The position numbers were made by a program, and so were the translations under genes. A stretch of DNA of 64,000 nt, from the NCBI GenBank assembly GCA_020425605.1, contig JAGQRH010000020.1:18372-82371 (forward strand), written 5' to 3'. Positions 34,532 through 42,581 of this stretch are shown here, piece after piece. A model generated the notes under the pieces. That model was not told where the DNA came from, ran no database searches, and was given only the letters and a program-made list of their open reading frames with translations. How positions within the stretch are numbered: position 1 is the stretch's first letter; each line of letters opens with the position of its first letter. The DNA is from Planctomycetota bacterium (GTDB lineage: Bacteria; Planctomycetota; UBA8742; UBA2392).

Positions 34532-34606
34532 ATGATCATCGCACGCACAGTCCTGATGGCGGTTGTTTCGGTACTGCTGAAAGCCGCCCGCAACCGGGCC
34601 TGGTAG
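34532..34606 (+). CDS. Possible 24-residue hydrophobic peptide
   Basis: A short frame, ATG to TAG, with GGAGACAGACC ahead of it. The peptide has a hydrophobic core (VLMAVVSVLL) followed by KAARNRAW, so it could be a small membrane peptide or a leader. It lies in the 280-base spacer between miaA and tRNA-Asp, which otherwise holds a CGCGGAC/GTCCGCG hairpin (about 34628-34647). There is no independent evidence that it is translated. Confidence 0.3.
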   Translation: MIIARTVLMAVVSVLLKAARNRAW

Positions 34607-34671
34607 CTCTGCCTGGCCAACCGGGATCGCGGACATTCAAGTCCGCGGGGGAATTCATCACCCAACAAAGA

Positions 34672-34698
34672 AAGCGGTCGCGCATTGCGCGACCGCTT
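34672..34698 (-). terminator. Terminator of tRNA-Asp
   Basis: AAGCGGTCGCGC and GCGCGACCGCTT pair perfectly (12 base pairs) around a 3-base loop. On the minus strand the stem is followed by TCTTTGTTG, a T-rich tail, about 8 bases downstream of the tRNA CCA end. Confidence 0.8.
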
Positions 34699-34706
34699 CT
34701 AATTGC

Positions 34707-34783
<77 letters not shown>

Positions 34784-34876
34784 TCGCTTGCGGGCGGAAT
34801 AAATAACCCCTGCCCCTAAACGAGTCAAGTGGCGGACGTGCTTCACTTTCCGGTCGAATTTGCCGATGAAGCGCGA

Positions 34877-35692
34877 ATGGAGATCCTGAAGGCGATCATC
34901 CTCGGCGCGGTGCAGGGACTCACGGAGTTCCTGCCGGTCAGTTCCAGCGGCCATCTGGTCATTCTGGGCGAGATTTTGGGCCGGGAACTGGGCGGCGAAG
35001 GCAGCACCGCGCAGTCCGTCCTGCTGCACCTGGGTTCGTGGCTGGCCATCCTGATCGTGTTCCGCAACGACATCATCAAGCTGGTCTGGCCGCGATTTGA
35101 CCTGCGTTCATTCGGGATTCTGTTCATCGCCAGCCTGCCGGCGGCGATCGTCGGCATCACTATCAAGAAACTGCTGCCGGACGCGCAGGAGGCGTGGATT
35201 GAGACCAACCTGCTTCAGTCTCCGTGGGTCGCGTGCTTCGGGCTGTTGTTCACGGCCGGGCTGCTCTGGTTTGCCGAGCGCAAGCGCGAGCTTGTGACTA
35301 CGTTCGATAACGCCAAGGGGCCCGCATTCTGGCTTGTATCGCTGGTGGGCGTGGCGCAGATGATTGCGATCCTGCCCGGCATTTCGCGCTCAGGCTCGAC
35401 GATCTGCATGGCGCTGATGTTGCGCTGGGTCAAGAGTGACGCCGTCAAGCTGAGCTTCCTGATGGGTTTGATTGCCATCGGCGGCGCAGGATTGATCGAG
35501 GCCAAAGAGATCAGCCACATTGAGATCGGGCCTGCCGCGGCCGGGTTTCTCACGAGCCTGCTTTTCAGCCTGATCGGGCTGTGGGGAATCAAGCTGGTCG
35601 TGGAGAAAGAAAAGCTGCGCTGGTTTGCCCTCTATTGCGCGGTCGCCGGTAGTGCTGCGCTGGGGTACTTCCTCGCATATCCGCCGTCATAG
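34877..35692 (+). CDS. uppP: Undecaprenyl-diphosphatase UppP (BacA)
   Basis: 271 residues from the ATG at 34877; a GTG at 34829 in frame would add 16 non-typical residues. It is an inner-membrane enzyme that recycles the carrier lipid by removing a phosphate from undecaprenyl diphosphate. Both signature loops are intact: LTEFLPVSSSGHL with the catalytic Glu/Ser/His, and LPGISRSGSTICMALML. About eight hydrophobic helices follow the standard order. It follows tRNA-Asp on the other strand and converges with a small gene 5 bases after its stop. Confidence 0.95.
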   Translation: MEILKAIILGAVQGLTEFLPVSSSGHLVILGEILGRELGGEGSTAQSVLLHLGSWLAILIVFRNDIIKLVWPRFDLRSFGILFIASLPAAIVGITIKKLLPDAQEAWIETNLLQSPWVACFGLLFTAGLLWFAERKRELVTTFDNAKGPAFWLVSLVGVAQMIAILPGISRSGSTICMALMLRWVKSDAVKLSFLMGLIAIGGAGLIEAKEISHIEIGPAAAGFLTSLLFSLIGLWGIKLVVEKEKLRWFALYCAVAGSAALGYFLAYPPS

Positions 35693-35696
35693 CCGG

Positions 35697-35954
35697 CTAC
35701 CTGGCCTTCGCTCGCTTTTCGGCGAGCGCTTTCTCAGCTGCTTTGGTGTCCTTGTCGGCCTCGTCGACTTCGTGCTGTGCGGCGTCCAGCCTTGCGCGCA
35801 TGGCCTTGCGCGCGTTCGGGTCCAGCCCGATGTTGGGGACGTCTGACACCGCGTGCTCAAGCGAGTTTTCAAAGTCATCCAGCATGGAACCGGAATTGCC
35901 GTCCGACGTCGACTTGGAACGAGTTGGCGCCTTGTCTTTCGGTAGTTTCGACAT
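35697..35954 (-). CDS. Small charged protein, function unknown
   Basis: 85 residues from the ATG at 35954, which has a textbook AAGGAGCACC ribosome site. The first half is Lys/Ser/Asp-rich and flexible (KLPKDKAPTRSKSTSD). The second half is a helix with heptad-like spacing (RKAMRARLDAAQHEVDEADK, AAEKALAEKRAKAR), so a coiled coil is likely. No family recognised. A 10-base-pair stem-loop separates it from the aminopeptidase gene upstream. Confidence 0.7.
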   Translation of the reverse strand: MSKLPKDKAPTRSKSTSDGNSGSMLDDFENSLEHAVSDVPNIGLDPNARKAMRARLDAAQHEVDEADKDTKAAEKALAEKRAKAR

Positions 35955-35972
35955 GGTGCTCCTTTGTGAATA

Positions 35973-36003
35973 CACGGGGGCACGCATCAAGCATGCCCCC
36001 GTG
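35973..36003 (-). terminator. Stem-loop after the aminopeptidase gene
   Basis: CACGGGGGCA and TGCCCCCGTG form a perfect 10-base-pair stem with an 11-base loop, 34 bases after the stop at 36037 and 19 bases ahead of the small gene. Neither side carries a T run, so it may be a processing or weak termination site rather than a normal terminator. Confidence 0.4.
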
Positions 36004-36036
36004 ATCAGAACAACCATTCTGGCCGAAGTAGTCCGT

Positions 36037-38751
36037 CTATCGCTTGCGGGCCTTCTTCTTCGCGGCCGGTTTGCGTTTGGCGACCTTTTTGGATGAGGCC
36101 TTGCCGGTCCTTGCCGAAACCTTCGCGGTCAGTTTGGCGGTCTTCTTCAGGCTCTCCGTCGGGCGCTTCTTCTTTGATTCCTTGTCGAGGTCTTCGAGCT
36201 TATCGAGACGCTCCTTGAGCTTGTCGTGCTCTTCCTTGAGCTTGTCGTAGTCGTCGCGCAGCTCCTGCACTTCCTTGCGGGTTCCCTGTGATGCGCGGAT
36301 CGAGTCAATCGCCCCCTGCGCGCGCTTCTTGATGCGGCTGTCGTGGGTGGTGCCTGCCAGCTTGGCTAGCGCCGCCATGGCCTTCGGCTCTTTCAGCGCT
36401 TCCAGCCCGCTGATGGCGGACATGGCCGTGCGGAAGTCGCCCTCAAGCAGCGGCTCGATCGTTTCACGCGCCTGGGCCTTGTGCGAGTCTTCGGAGCTCT
36501 CGTGGGCCAGCCGACCCAGCGCAGAGATCGCGGAGAGCCGCGCCTGCTGCGAGCGTCCGTAGGCGGTCCACTCGCGCAGGACTTCCAGCGCGCGCATGTC
36601 ACGCAACTCGCAGAAACCGTTGAAGATGTAGCTGCGAATCACGTCGTTGTGACTCTCCCGGGACAGGCACTTCACCATGAGGTCGAAGGCCACGCCGCTG
36701 CGGGTCTTGCCGAGCGCCAGCGCGGCCTCGGCTGAGACGTAATAGCTTTCGTCCTTTTCGAGAATCGCGCACAGCTCCGCACCCGCACGGCCGTCGCGGA
36801 ATTCGCCCAACGCCTTTGCCACTGCGCGCCGGGCCTTTGGGTGGCCGCCGCTGGTGTTGTCGAGCAATGCCTCAAGCGCCTGCGTGGTGTGCACCTTGCC
36901 CAGCGCCGCGGCGCATTCGGCCTGCACGCCCCAGAACTTGTCTGAGGCCAGCGCCTTGGCCAGTGCTTCCGTTGCCTTCTTGGTGGCCTTGCCGCTGAGT
37001 GCGCGGGCGGCGTACACGCGGCCCATCACGTCGTTGTCGTGCTCAAGCTGGCTGATGAGCATCTCTTCGGAGTATTCGAGATCGACTGTCTTTGGCACGG
37101 AGTTGCCTGGGTCAAAGCTGATCCACTTGGGCTTGGCGGGCAGCTTGACGTGGTAGCGGTGCGCGGGTTTGTCGATCTGGAACTCGCACGTTTCTTCGCC
37201 GCCGGCGTACACAAAGCGCACCTTCACGGGCAGGCGGAAGATCGCCGTGATGTCATCCGGTTTCTGCTTCTGCAGGATCGAGTAGTCCAGGCTGCCGGTC
37301 TTGTCGTCCCACTTGGCCTTGAGCTTGAAGTCCGGGTGGCCACCGCCGTAGATCCACTGGCTGAAGAACCAGTCGTAGTTCTTGCCGGTGACGTCCTCGA
37401 TCGCGCTCGCGAAGTCCTGCGTGATCACGCTGCCTTCGGCGTTCTTGGTCAGGTAGTGGTTGATCACCTTCCACCATAGCCGATCGCCGAGCGTCTTGCG
37501 CAAGTGATGCAGGATCACCGCACCCTTCTGGTAGAGGTGGCGGTCGAACAGGTCCAGCGGCTCGTTGTAGACGTTGGTCTGGATCGGCCTGCGGTAGGCG
37601 CCGCGGTCCTCGGCCAGGTAGCTGCGCCAGTCGGCGTCGAGGTAATACTCGAACTCGTCGTCGCCGTTTGCATGCTCCTGCCACATGGCCTCAAAGTACG
37701 TAGCAAAGCTCTCGTTCAGCCAGGCGTGTGACCAGTCGCGGCAAGTCAAGTAATCGCCGAACCACTGGTGCGCCAGTTCATGGCTGTTCAGCGGGTCGCT
37801 GCTGAAATCCAGCGCGGCCGTCGCGTCATGCAGGGTAAGCTCGGTCTGCGTGGTCGCCGTGGTGTTTTCCATGCCGCCGAAGATGAAATCCGCGGCCGTG
37901 ATCTGCGCGTACTTCGTGTATGGATAGCGCACGCCGGTCTTTTCACTGAAGAACTTCACCATCTCGGGCGTTCGGCCGAAGCTGCGTTCCCCGTCTTCCT
38001 CACGCCCGGTCGGCACGTAGTAGTCGACCGGAATGCCGTCGTAGTCCTTGCTGACCTTCGTGTAGTCGCCGATCACGAGCGTGATCAGGTAGGCCACGTG
38101 CGGCACGTCGTGCTTCCAGTGGTGCCATTCGTGATTGCCATCGTCGCGAGTGTCGATCAGCGCGCCGTTGCTGAGGCTGACCATGCCCTTGGGCACGCGG
38201 GCGATGATCTCGCTGGTTGCTTTTTCGTTCGGGTAGTCAAAGCACGGGAACCAGTAGCGGCTGTCTTCATCCTGGCCCTGCGTCCAGAACTCAAGGTGCT
38301 TGTCCGGGTAGCCCTTGTCCGGTCCAACGAAGTATGCGCCACGGCGGGGCGTCGCGCTGTACTTGATCGCCAGTTCCAGGTTGCGGTCGGCCTCGAGCGT
38401 CTGGCCGAAGTAGACGGTGAGGTGCTCGCCGTCGTGGTCGAAATTCACGGTCTGCCCGTCGGCCTTAACGCTCTCGATCAGCATTTCGCAGGCGTCAAGC
38501 GTGAGGAAGTCCGCGTTGTCATTGATTGGGGCAACCGTCAGGGTCGCTGTTCCGCTGATGGTGCGGGCCTTGAAGTCAGCCGCGATTTCCAGCTTGATGT
38601 GGCGCACGTCGACAAAGCGGTCGCGGCACCACTTCGGCGTGGTGCCCTTCTTCATGAAGGCCTTGCGCCCGTTGGCGTCTGCCGCCTGCTCAAGCCAACC
38701 TGCACCCATGCCCTCAAAAAAGCGGGCTTCTTCCGTGAGAGAAAAGTTCAT
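36037..38751 (-). CDS. M1 family aminopeptidase with HEAT-like repeats
   Basis: 904 residues. The gluzincin core has FIFGGMENTTATTQTE (exopeptidase motif) and the zinc site HELAHQWFGD with Glu347 18 residues after (His324, Glu325, His328). It removes N-terminal amino acids from peptides. Residues ~560-830 hold HEAT-like helical repeats (ALAKALASDKFWGVQAECAA, ALEVLREWTAYGRSQQARLS). A Lys-rich coiled coil (EEHDKLKERLDKLEDLDKE) and a highly basic histone-like tail (AAKKKARKR) close the protein; that basic tail is not usual for the family. There is no signal peptide, so it is probably cytoplasmic. Confidence 0.9.
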   Translation of the reverse strand: MNFSLTEEARFFEGMGAGWLEQAADANGRKAFMKKGTTPKWCRDRFVDVRHIKLEIAADFKARTISGTATLTVAPINDNADFLTLDACEMLIESVKADGQTVNFDHDGEHLTVYFGQTLEADRNLELAIKYSATPRRGAYFVGPDKGYPDKHLEFWTQGQDEDSRYWFPCFDYPNEKATSEIIARVPKGMVSLSNGALIDTRDDGNHEWHHWKHDVPHVAYLITLVIGDYTKVSKDYDGIPVDYYVPTGREEDGERSFGRTPEMVKFFSEKTGVRYPYTKYAQITAADFIFGGMENTTATTQTELTLHDATAALDFSSDPLNSHELAHQWFGDYLTCRDWSHAWLNESFATYFEAMWQEHANGDDEFEYYLDADWRSYLAEDRGAYRRPIQTNVYNEPLDLFDRHLYQKGAVILHHLRKTLGDRLWWKVINHYLTKNAEGSVITQDFASAIEDVTGKNYDWFFSQWIYGGGHPDFKLKAKWDDKTGSLDYSILQKQKPDDITAIFRLPVKVRFVYAGGEETCEFQIDKPAHRYHVKLPAKPKWISFDPGNSVPKTVDLEYSEEMLISQLEHDNDVMGRVYAARALSGKATKKATEALAKALASDKFWGVQAECAAALGKVHTTQALEALLDNTSGGHPKARRAVAKALGEFRDGRAGAELCAILEKDESYYVSAEAALALGKTRSGVAFDLMVKCLSRESHNDVIRSYIFNGFCELRDMRALEVLREWTAYGRSQQARLSAISALGRLAHESSEDSHKAQARETIEPLLEGDFRTAMSAISGLEALKEPKAMAALAKLAGTTHDSRIKKRAQGAIDSIRASQGTRKEVQELRDDYDKLKEEHDKLKERLDKLEDLDKESKKKRPTESLKKTAKLTAKVSARTGKASSKKVAKRKPAAKKKARKR

Positions 38752-38835
38752 GTGCGGACTATCCTTTACATTGAGTTCGCGCGTATTTGATAGGCGGATC
38801 GTACAGCGTCAACGAGGTGCTGACTTACACGCAAA

Positions 38836-38903
38836 GCAACCATACGTACACATGGGTGAACATGCGACTATACGCATGTTTACAGATGCTCACCGATGGT
38901 TGC
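38836..38903. promoter_or_regulatory. Nested inverted repeat in a divergent promoter region
   Basis: Three nested pairings sit in the 198-base spacer between the aminopeptidase and S41 peptidase genes: GCAACCAT/ATGGTTGC (38836-38843, 38896-38903), GGTGA/TCACC (38855-38859, 38890-38894) and ACATGCG/CGCATGT (38860-38866, 38873-38879) with loop ACTATA. The whole is less GC-rich than the surroundings. It could be an operator pair or a structured 5' leader for either gene. Confidence 0.5.
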
Positions 38904-38949
38904 AGTTTGATTGAGTAACGGCCATTGGGCCGATTGACCGGAGCCACTG

Positions 38950-40320
38950 ATGAAGACGAAGGCCTTTCTGATCTGTGCCCTGCTGCTGTTCGGCTGGGCG
39001 GTCCAATTCCCTGCGCTGGCGCAGGACACTGTCGCCGAAGACCAGGGCGGCTCCGGCTTTGACGAGGCCAAGCTTTCCGATGAACAGAAGGCGAACGTAA
39101 AAGTTCTCGACTCGGTCCTCGGCACGATCCGCACCCAGTTCTACGACAAGAAGTACGGCGGCCACGACCTGAAGGAAATGCGCGCACGCTACCTGGAGCG
39201 CGTTGCCAAGGCCGAGGCCGGCGTGCCGCTGCACAAGGTACTTCGCACCATGCTGGGCGAGTTCAAGGTCAGCCACCTCACGGTCATGGAGGGCGAGGCC
39301 TACACCGAGCACTTCGCCCCCGAGATGGACAACACCAAGCGCCGCCAGACCGGCTTCGATATCTCTGAGCTTGAGCCAGGCGAGTACTTCGTCAGCGACG
39401 TCCTGACGGGTGGCGCGGCTGAAGCGGCCGGCATAAAGCGCGGCGACCGCGTGATTGAACTGGAAGGCAACCCGATCGAGGGCAATGAGCTGCTGCTCGA
39501 TGCAGGCGGCGACCCCGGGCTGCCCAACCAGCACGCCCACTACTTCGTGCGTAATCCGGCCGACGGCGTGCTGAACGTCAAGGTTCGCCGCCACGCCGAC
39601 GACCGCGAACCGATGAATTTCGAAGTTACGCCCACCAACATCAACATGATCCAGGCCACCAAGAACAGCGTGACGATCATTGAGTTTGAAGGCCGCAAGT
39701 TTGGCTACATCCGTTTCTGGCACTTCCTGCACGACGGCATGACCAGCGCCCTCAAGCGCGCCCTGAAGAAGGAATGGGACATGTGCGACGGGCTGATCAT
39801 CGACCTGCGCGGGCGCGGCGGCAGCCCCAACGTGATGAATGCGTGTTTCGCGCCGTTCGGCGACCCACCGCCGATGAGCATGTTCCCCGGCATGCCCGGG
39901 CGGAAGATCGACTACAACATGCCCAAGTGGGACCGCCCGGTGGTTGCGCTGCAGGACAGCGGCTCACGCAGTGCCAAGGAAGTCTACGCGCACAACTGGA
40001 AGTACCTCGAGATCGGCCCGCTGGTCGGCGAAAGCACGCCCGGCGCGGTGCTGGGCAGCACATTTGCGGAGCTGCCGGACGGCAGCTACCTGCTGTACCC
40101 GGCCCAGAACGCCCGCGACCTGTCATGGGGCAAAACCGAGCTCGAGGGCAACCCCGTCGAGCCGACCCACCCGGTGAAGGACCTGCTCGAGTACGCAGCG
40201 GGCCAGGACACCATCAAGGAAGCCGGCATCAAGGTGCTCTATGAGCTGGTCAAAGACCTGCCCGCCCCCACCAAGGAAGAGCCCAAGGACAACAGCCCCG
40301 AGGAAGAAGAGGGCTTCTAG
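38950..40320 (+). CDS. S41 family serine peptidase with PDZ domain
   Basis: 456 residues, secreted by a signal peptide ending PALAQ. A helical N-terminal region (~40-110) precedes a PDZ-like domain (~135-215: LTGGAAEAAGIKRGDRVIEL) and an S41 core (FGYIRFWHFL, GLIIDLRGRGGSPNVM). The nucleophile is probably Ser341 in DSGSRSAKEVY, equal to GSASASE of CtpA. The Lys that completes the dyad in CtpA (TFGKG) is not obvious: the matching stretch reads GESTPGAVLGST. It may use the His/Glu layout of tricorn-like members. A Pro/Glu-rich tail ends it. Confidence 0.85.
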   Translation: MKTKAFLICALLLFGWAVQFPALAQDTVAEDQGGSGFDEAKLSDEQKANVKVLDSVLGTIRTQFYDKKYGGHDLKEMRARYLERVAKAEAGVPLHKVLRTMLGEFKVSHLTVMEGEAYTEHFAPEMDNTKRRQTGFDISELEPGEYFVSDVLTGGAAEAAGIKRGDRVIELEGNPIEGNELLLDAGGDPGLPNQHAHYFVRNPADGVLNVKVRRHADDREPMNFEVTPTNINMIQATKNSVTIIEFEGRKFGYIRFWHFLHDGMTSALKRALKKEWDMCDGLIIDLRGRGGSPNVMNACFAPFGDPPPMSMFPGMPGRKIDYNMPKWDRPVVALQDSGSRSAKEVYAHNWKYLEIGPLVGESTPGAVLGSTFAELPDGSYLLYPAQNARDLSWGKTELEGNPVEPTHPVKDLLEYAAGQDTIKEAGIKVLYELVKDLPAPTKEEPKDNSPEEEEGF

Positions 40321-40335
40321 GGCGGATCCAAATTG

Positions 40336-40366
40336 AAAACGCGCCGGGCGGTGCCCGGCGCGTTTT
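40336..40366. terminator. Bidirectional terminator
   Basis: AAAACGCGCCGGGC pairs perfectly over 14 bases with GCCCGGCGCGTTTT around a GGT loop. The A and T runs are part of the stem, so it can end both the S41 peptidase transcript (plus) and that of the convergent small membrane gene (minus). Confidence 0.9.
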
Positions 40367-40376
40367 CGTTGGATGA

Positions 40377-40784
40377 TTAGCGCGTCAGCAGCAGTACTTC
40401 CGCGCGAGTTTCCTCGTCGGTCAACAGCCCGTCACGAGCCTGAGTCTCGAGCCACTGAAGGCGTTCTAAGCGATTCTCGACGTCGTGCGCTGCCTTCACC
40501 AAGCGCAAGTACAACTGGAACAGGCAGACTGCGGCAGCCGTAGCGGCGATCCCAGCCACCAGTGCGATTATCGGGCCGGCCCAAGAAACATGGAAAGTGT
40601 AGTTGTACACGTGGGCCTGCGACGCTCCCAGCAGTCCGCTACCTGCAAGCAACCCCGGTGCCCCGAACCAGAATGCCACCGAGGCTCGCTGGGAGTCCGT
40701 GCGAGTATCCCGCTTGTGTGCTTCGAGGCGACTGCGGGTTCGCTCAATGAGCTGGGACGTTGTCTCCTGAATGGCAACCGTCAC
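40377..40784 (-). CDS. Two-helix membrane protein, function unknown
   Basis: 135 residues from a GTG with GAAGGGAAG 7 bases ahead. Two transmembrane helices (~37-55, FWFGAPGLLAGSGLLGA, and ~70-93, IIALVAGIAATAAAVCLF) separate a charged N-terminal tail from a C-terminal amphipathic helix (AHDVENRLERLQWLETQARD). No family recognised. The layout parallels the next gene upstream (40811-41269), 26 bases away, which also has two helices and a charged C-terminal region, so the pair may be related or form a complex. Confidence 0.7.
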   Translation of the reverse strand: MTVAIQETTSQLIERTRSRLEAHKRDTRTDSQRASVAFWFGAPGLLAGSGLLGASQAHVYNYTFHVSWAGPIIALVAGIAATAAAVCLFQLYLRLVKAAHDVENRLERLQWLETQARDGLLTDEETRAEVLLLTR

Positions 40785-40810
40785 TGGAACTTCCCTTCAC
40801 CGGTAGGGCT

Positions 40811-41269
40811 CTAGGCCGAGGCCCGATCTGACGTCGCTGCAGAGAGTCGGCTTATCAACTTTGCGCGGATGTCGGGCTCGGTGCTTGGGTCCAGCAGAAC
40901 CAGATCGCGCAGTGCGCTGTAGCCTCGCGCTTGGTCTCTGAGTCTCAGCGTGTGCTTCCAGTGTTGGCGGCTGAAACTACTGAGTACCACCCCCAAAGTC
41001 GTCCCAAACAGGAGGATTGCAGGGCCCACAAGCGAAGGCCCGATCGAGAGGCTCGTGTAGCCGCCCTGTTCAACCATTCGGAACTGGCCGAAGTAGTACA
41101 TCTGCAGAATGCCGATCACGAGTGCCGTCAGCGCCAGTGTGAGCGCAAGACCCCCAAGAGCCAGTGTCACAGCAAAGGCTTTGTCGGCCAGGCGCTCACA
41201 CCCAACGGCGATCTCCTTGAGCGTCGTCGCTACCGGCGGTTCCTTGCTGATTGCGGGCATTGCTTCCAT
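40811..41269 (-). CDS. Two-helix membrane protein, function unknown
   Basis: 152 residues from the ATG at 41269, chosen because GGAGGT lies 6 bases ahead; the open frame runs much further upstream but without a ribosome site. The N-terminal ~30 residues are soluble. Helix one is ~35-57 (LGGLALTLALTALVIGIL), helix two ~80-97 (LVGPAILLFGTTLGVVLSSF), and a basic C-terminal domain follows (RQHWKHTLRLRDQARGY). No family recognised. It starts a two-gene unit divergent from the desaturase gene. Confidence 0.68.
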   Translation of the reverse strand: MEAMPAISKEPPVATTLKEIAVGCERLADKAFAVTLALGGLALTLALTALVIGILQMYYFGQFRMVEQGGYTSLSIGPSLVGPAILLFGTTLGVVLSSFSRQHWKHTLRLRDQARGYSALRDLVLLDPSTEPDIRAKLISRLSAATSDRASA

Positions 41270-41431
41270 TGCCTGACCTCCAGAAGTGCTGTTCATTATT
41301 GTGGCCGAATCCTGATGGCGCAATGTCCTCCACGCGATTTCAGCCCTGGTGCGTCCCATCTTGGCGCTGGAAACCACATACGCTATCCTGCGGGTGTGCA
41401 GGGGTATGCACGACTGCCTTAGGGGAATGAA

Positions 41432-42439
41432 GTGTCGCCAACCGCGGAAGCCACGGCTGAGACTCCTGTTGAGTCGGCCGAGACTGCGCCTGCCACGCAG
41501 GACGCACCCAAGCCTGAAGACCTGACCGTTCACGCCTCCGGCGAGCTGCCGACGGCCGACGAGGTTTCCGGCATGGAAATCGTCGTCCCGCTCAGCGCGC
41601 TGCCGGGCGACGAGGGCTACCACGTCACCAAGGACCCGCGCGTGAAGTCCGTGCAGTGGCGAGACCTGGTGAAGGTGTCGCGCTTCCAGGCATTCAAGGA
41701 AGTCACGCTAAGCCTGCCGTGGATCGCCGCCAGCCTCGGTTTCTTCTGGCTGATCCAGTACACCGGCTCGTGGTGGTGGATGATCCCGGCGCAGATCAGC
41801 GCGTTCTATCTGTTCCTGACCGGGCTGCGGCAGACCCACAACGCGTATCACTACGCGGTCGGCATTTCGCGCCGCGGCTGCGACCTGCTGATGTTCTTCC
41901 TGTCGATCGTGATGACCGGCAGCATGCACGCCGTGCAGATCAACCACCTGCATCATCACCGCCATAACCTCGGCGAAGAAGACGTCGAGGGCTTTACGGC
42001 GAAGCTGAAATGGTGGCAGGCAATGGCCGTCGGGCCGTACTTCCCGCTGAAGCTGCACTGGTTTGCATTCAAGATCGGCAAGCCGAACCAGTTGCGCTGG
42101 GTCCGTGCGGAACTGATCGGCAACGTGATCTGGTACGGCGTGGTCGCTTACCTGACGTTCGCGCTAGGCCAGTGGTGGCTTGGACTGTTCCTGGTAACCA
42201 TGTGGGCGGGCCAAAGCGGCACTGGTTTCTTCGCCGTCTGGACCGTGCATCACGGCTGCGATGAGGCGCATCACATCGCGCGCACCCAGCGCGGCTGGCT
42301 CAAGAACGCCATCAGCTACCAGATGTTCCACCACATCGAGCACCACCTGTTCCCGGCCGTGCCCACCTGTCACTGGGCCAAGCTCGGCAAGCGCCTCGAC
42401 GAGGCCGCCCCGGAGCTCAAGGACGTAATGGTGTACTAG
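41432..42439 (+). CDS. Membrane fatty acid desaturase family protein
   Basis: 335 residues starting at GTG with AGGGGAA five bases ahead. The three histidine clusters of the di-iron desaturase/hydroxylase family are present: RQTHNAYHYA, INHLHHHRHN and MFHHIEHHLFP, with an extra WTVHHGCDEAHH. Several hydrophobic helices lie between them. An N-terminal Glu/Pro/Thr-rich tail of ~50 residues is unusual. It probably desaturates or hydroxylates an acyl chain or related lipid; the substrate is not readable from sequence. Confidence 0.87.
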   Translation: MSPTAEATAETPVESAETAPATQDAPKPEDLTVHASGELPTADEVSGMEIVVPLSALPGDEGYHVTKDPRVKSVQWRDLVKVSRFQAFKEVTLSLPWIAASLGFFWLIQYTGSWWWMIPAQISAFYLFLTGLRQTHNAYHYAVGISRRGCDLLMFFLSIVMTGSMHAVQINHLHHHRHNLGEEDVEGFTAKLKWWQAMAVGPYFPLKLHWFAFKIGKPNQLRWVRAELIGNVIWYGVVAYLTFALGQWWLGLFLVTMWAGQSGTGFFAVWTVHHGCDEAHHIARTQRGWLKNAISYQMFHHIEHHLFPAVPTCHWAKLGKRLDEAAPELKDVMVY

Positions 42440-42455
42440 CCTGCTCCGCGCACTG

Positions 42456-42513
42456 GGGCTTGGGACACAGGAGTTGGGGATTTGGCCCTAAACCCTATGC
42501 CCCAAGCCCTTTT
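42456..42513 (+). terminator. Terminator-like repeat after the desaturase gene
   Basis: GGGCTTGGG (42456-42464) pairs with CCCAAGCCC (42501-42509), which is followed by TTTT. The 36-base loop (with GGGGATTTGGCCC and TAAACCC) can pair with itself. The CTAAACCCTATGCCCCAAGCCC-like wording is of a kind seen in dispersed intergenic repeats, so it may be a mobile or repetitive palindrome that also terminates. Confidence 0.5.
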
Positions 42514-42581
42514 CGTCTGCTGCGGAAATCCATGTCGCAACGGGGTGTATGCTCTATCCGGACAACTGACCGGAGATCGTC

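Noticed and set aside
37768..38790. A 340-codon frame antisense to the aminopeptidase gene
   Set aside because: Shadow of the M1 peptidase coding sequence; composition and lack of homology-like motifs argue against a gene.
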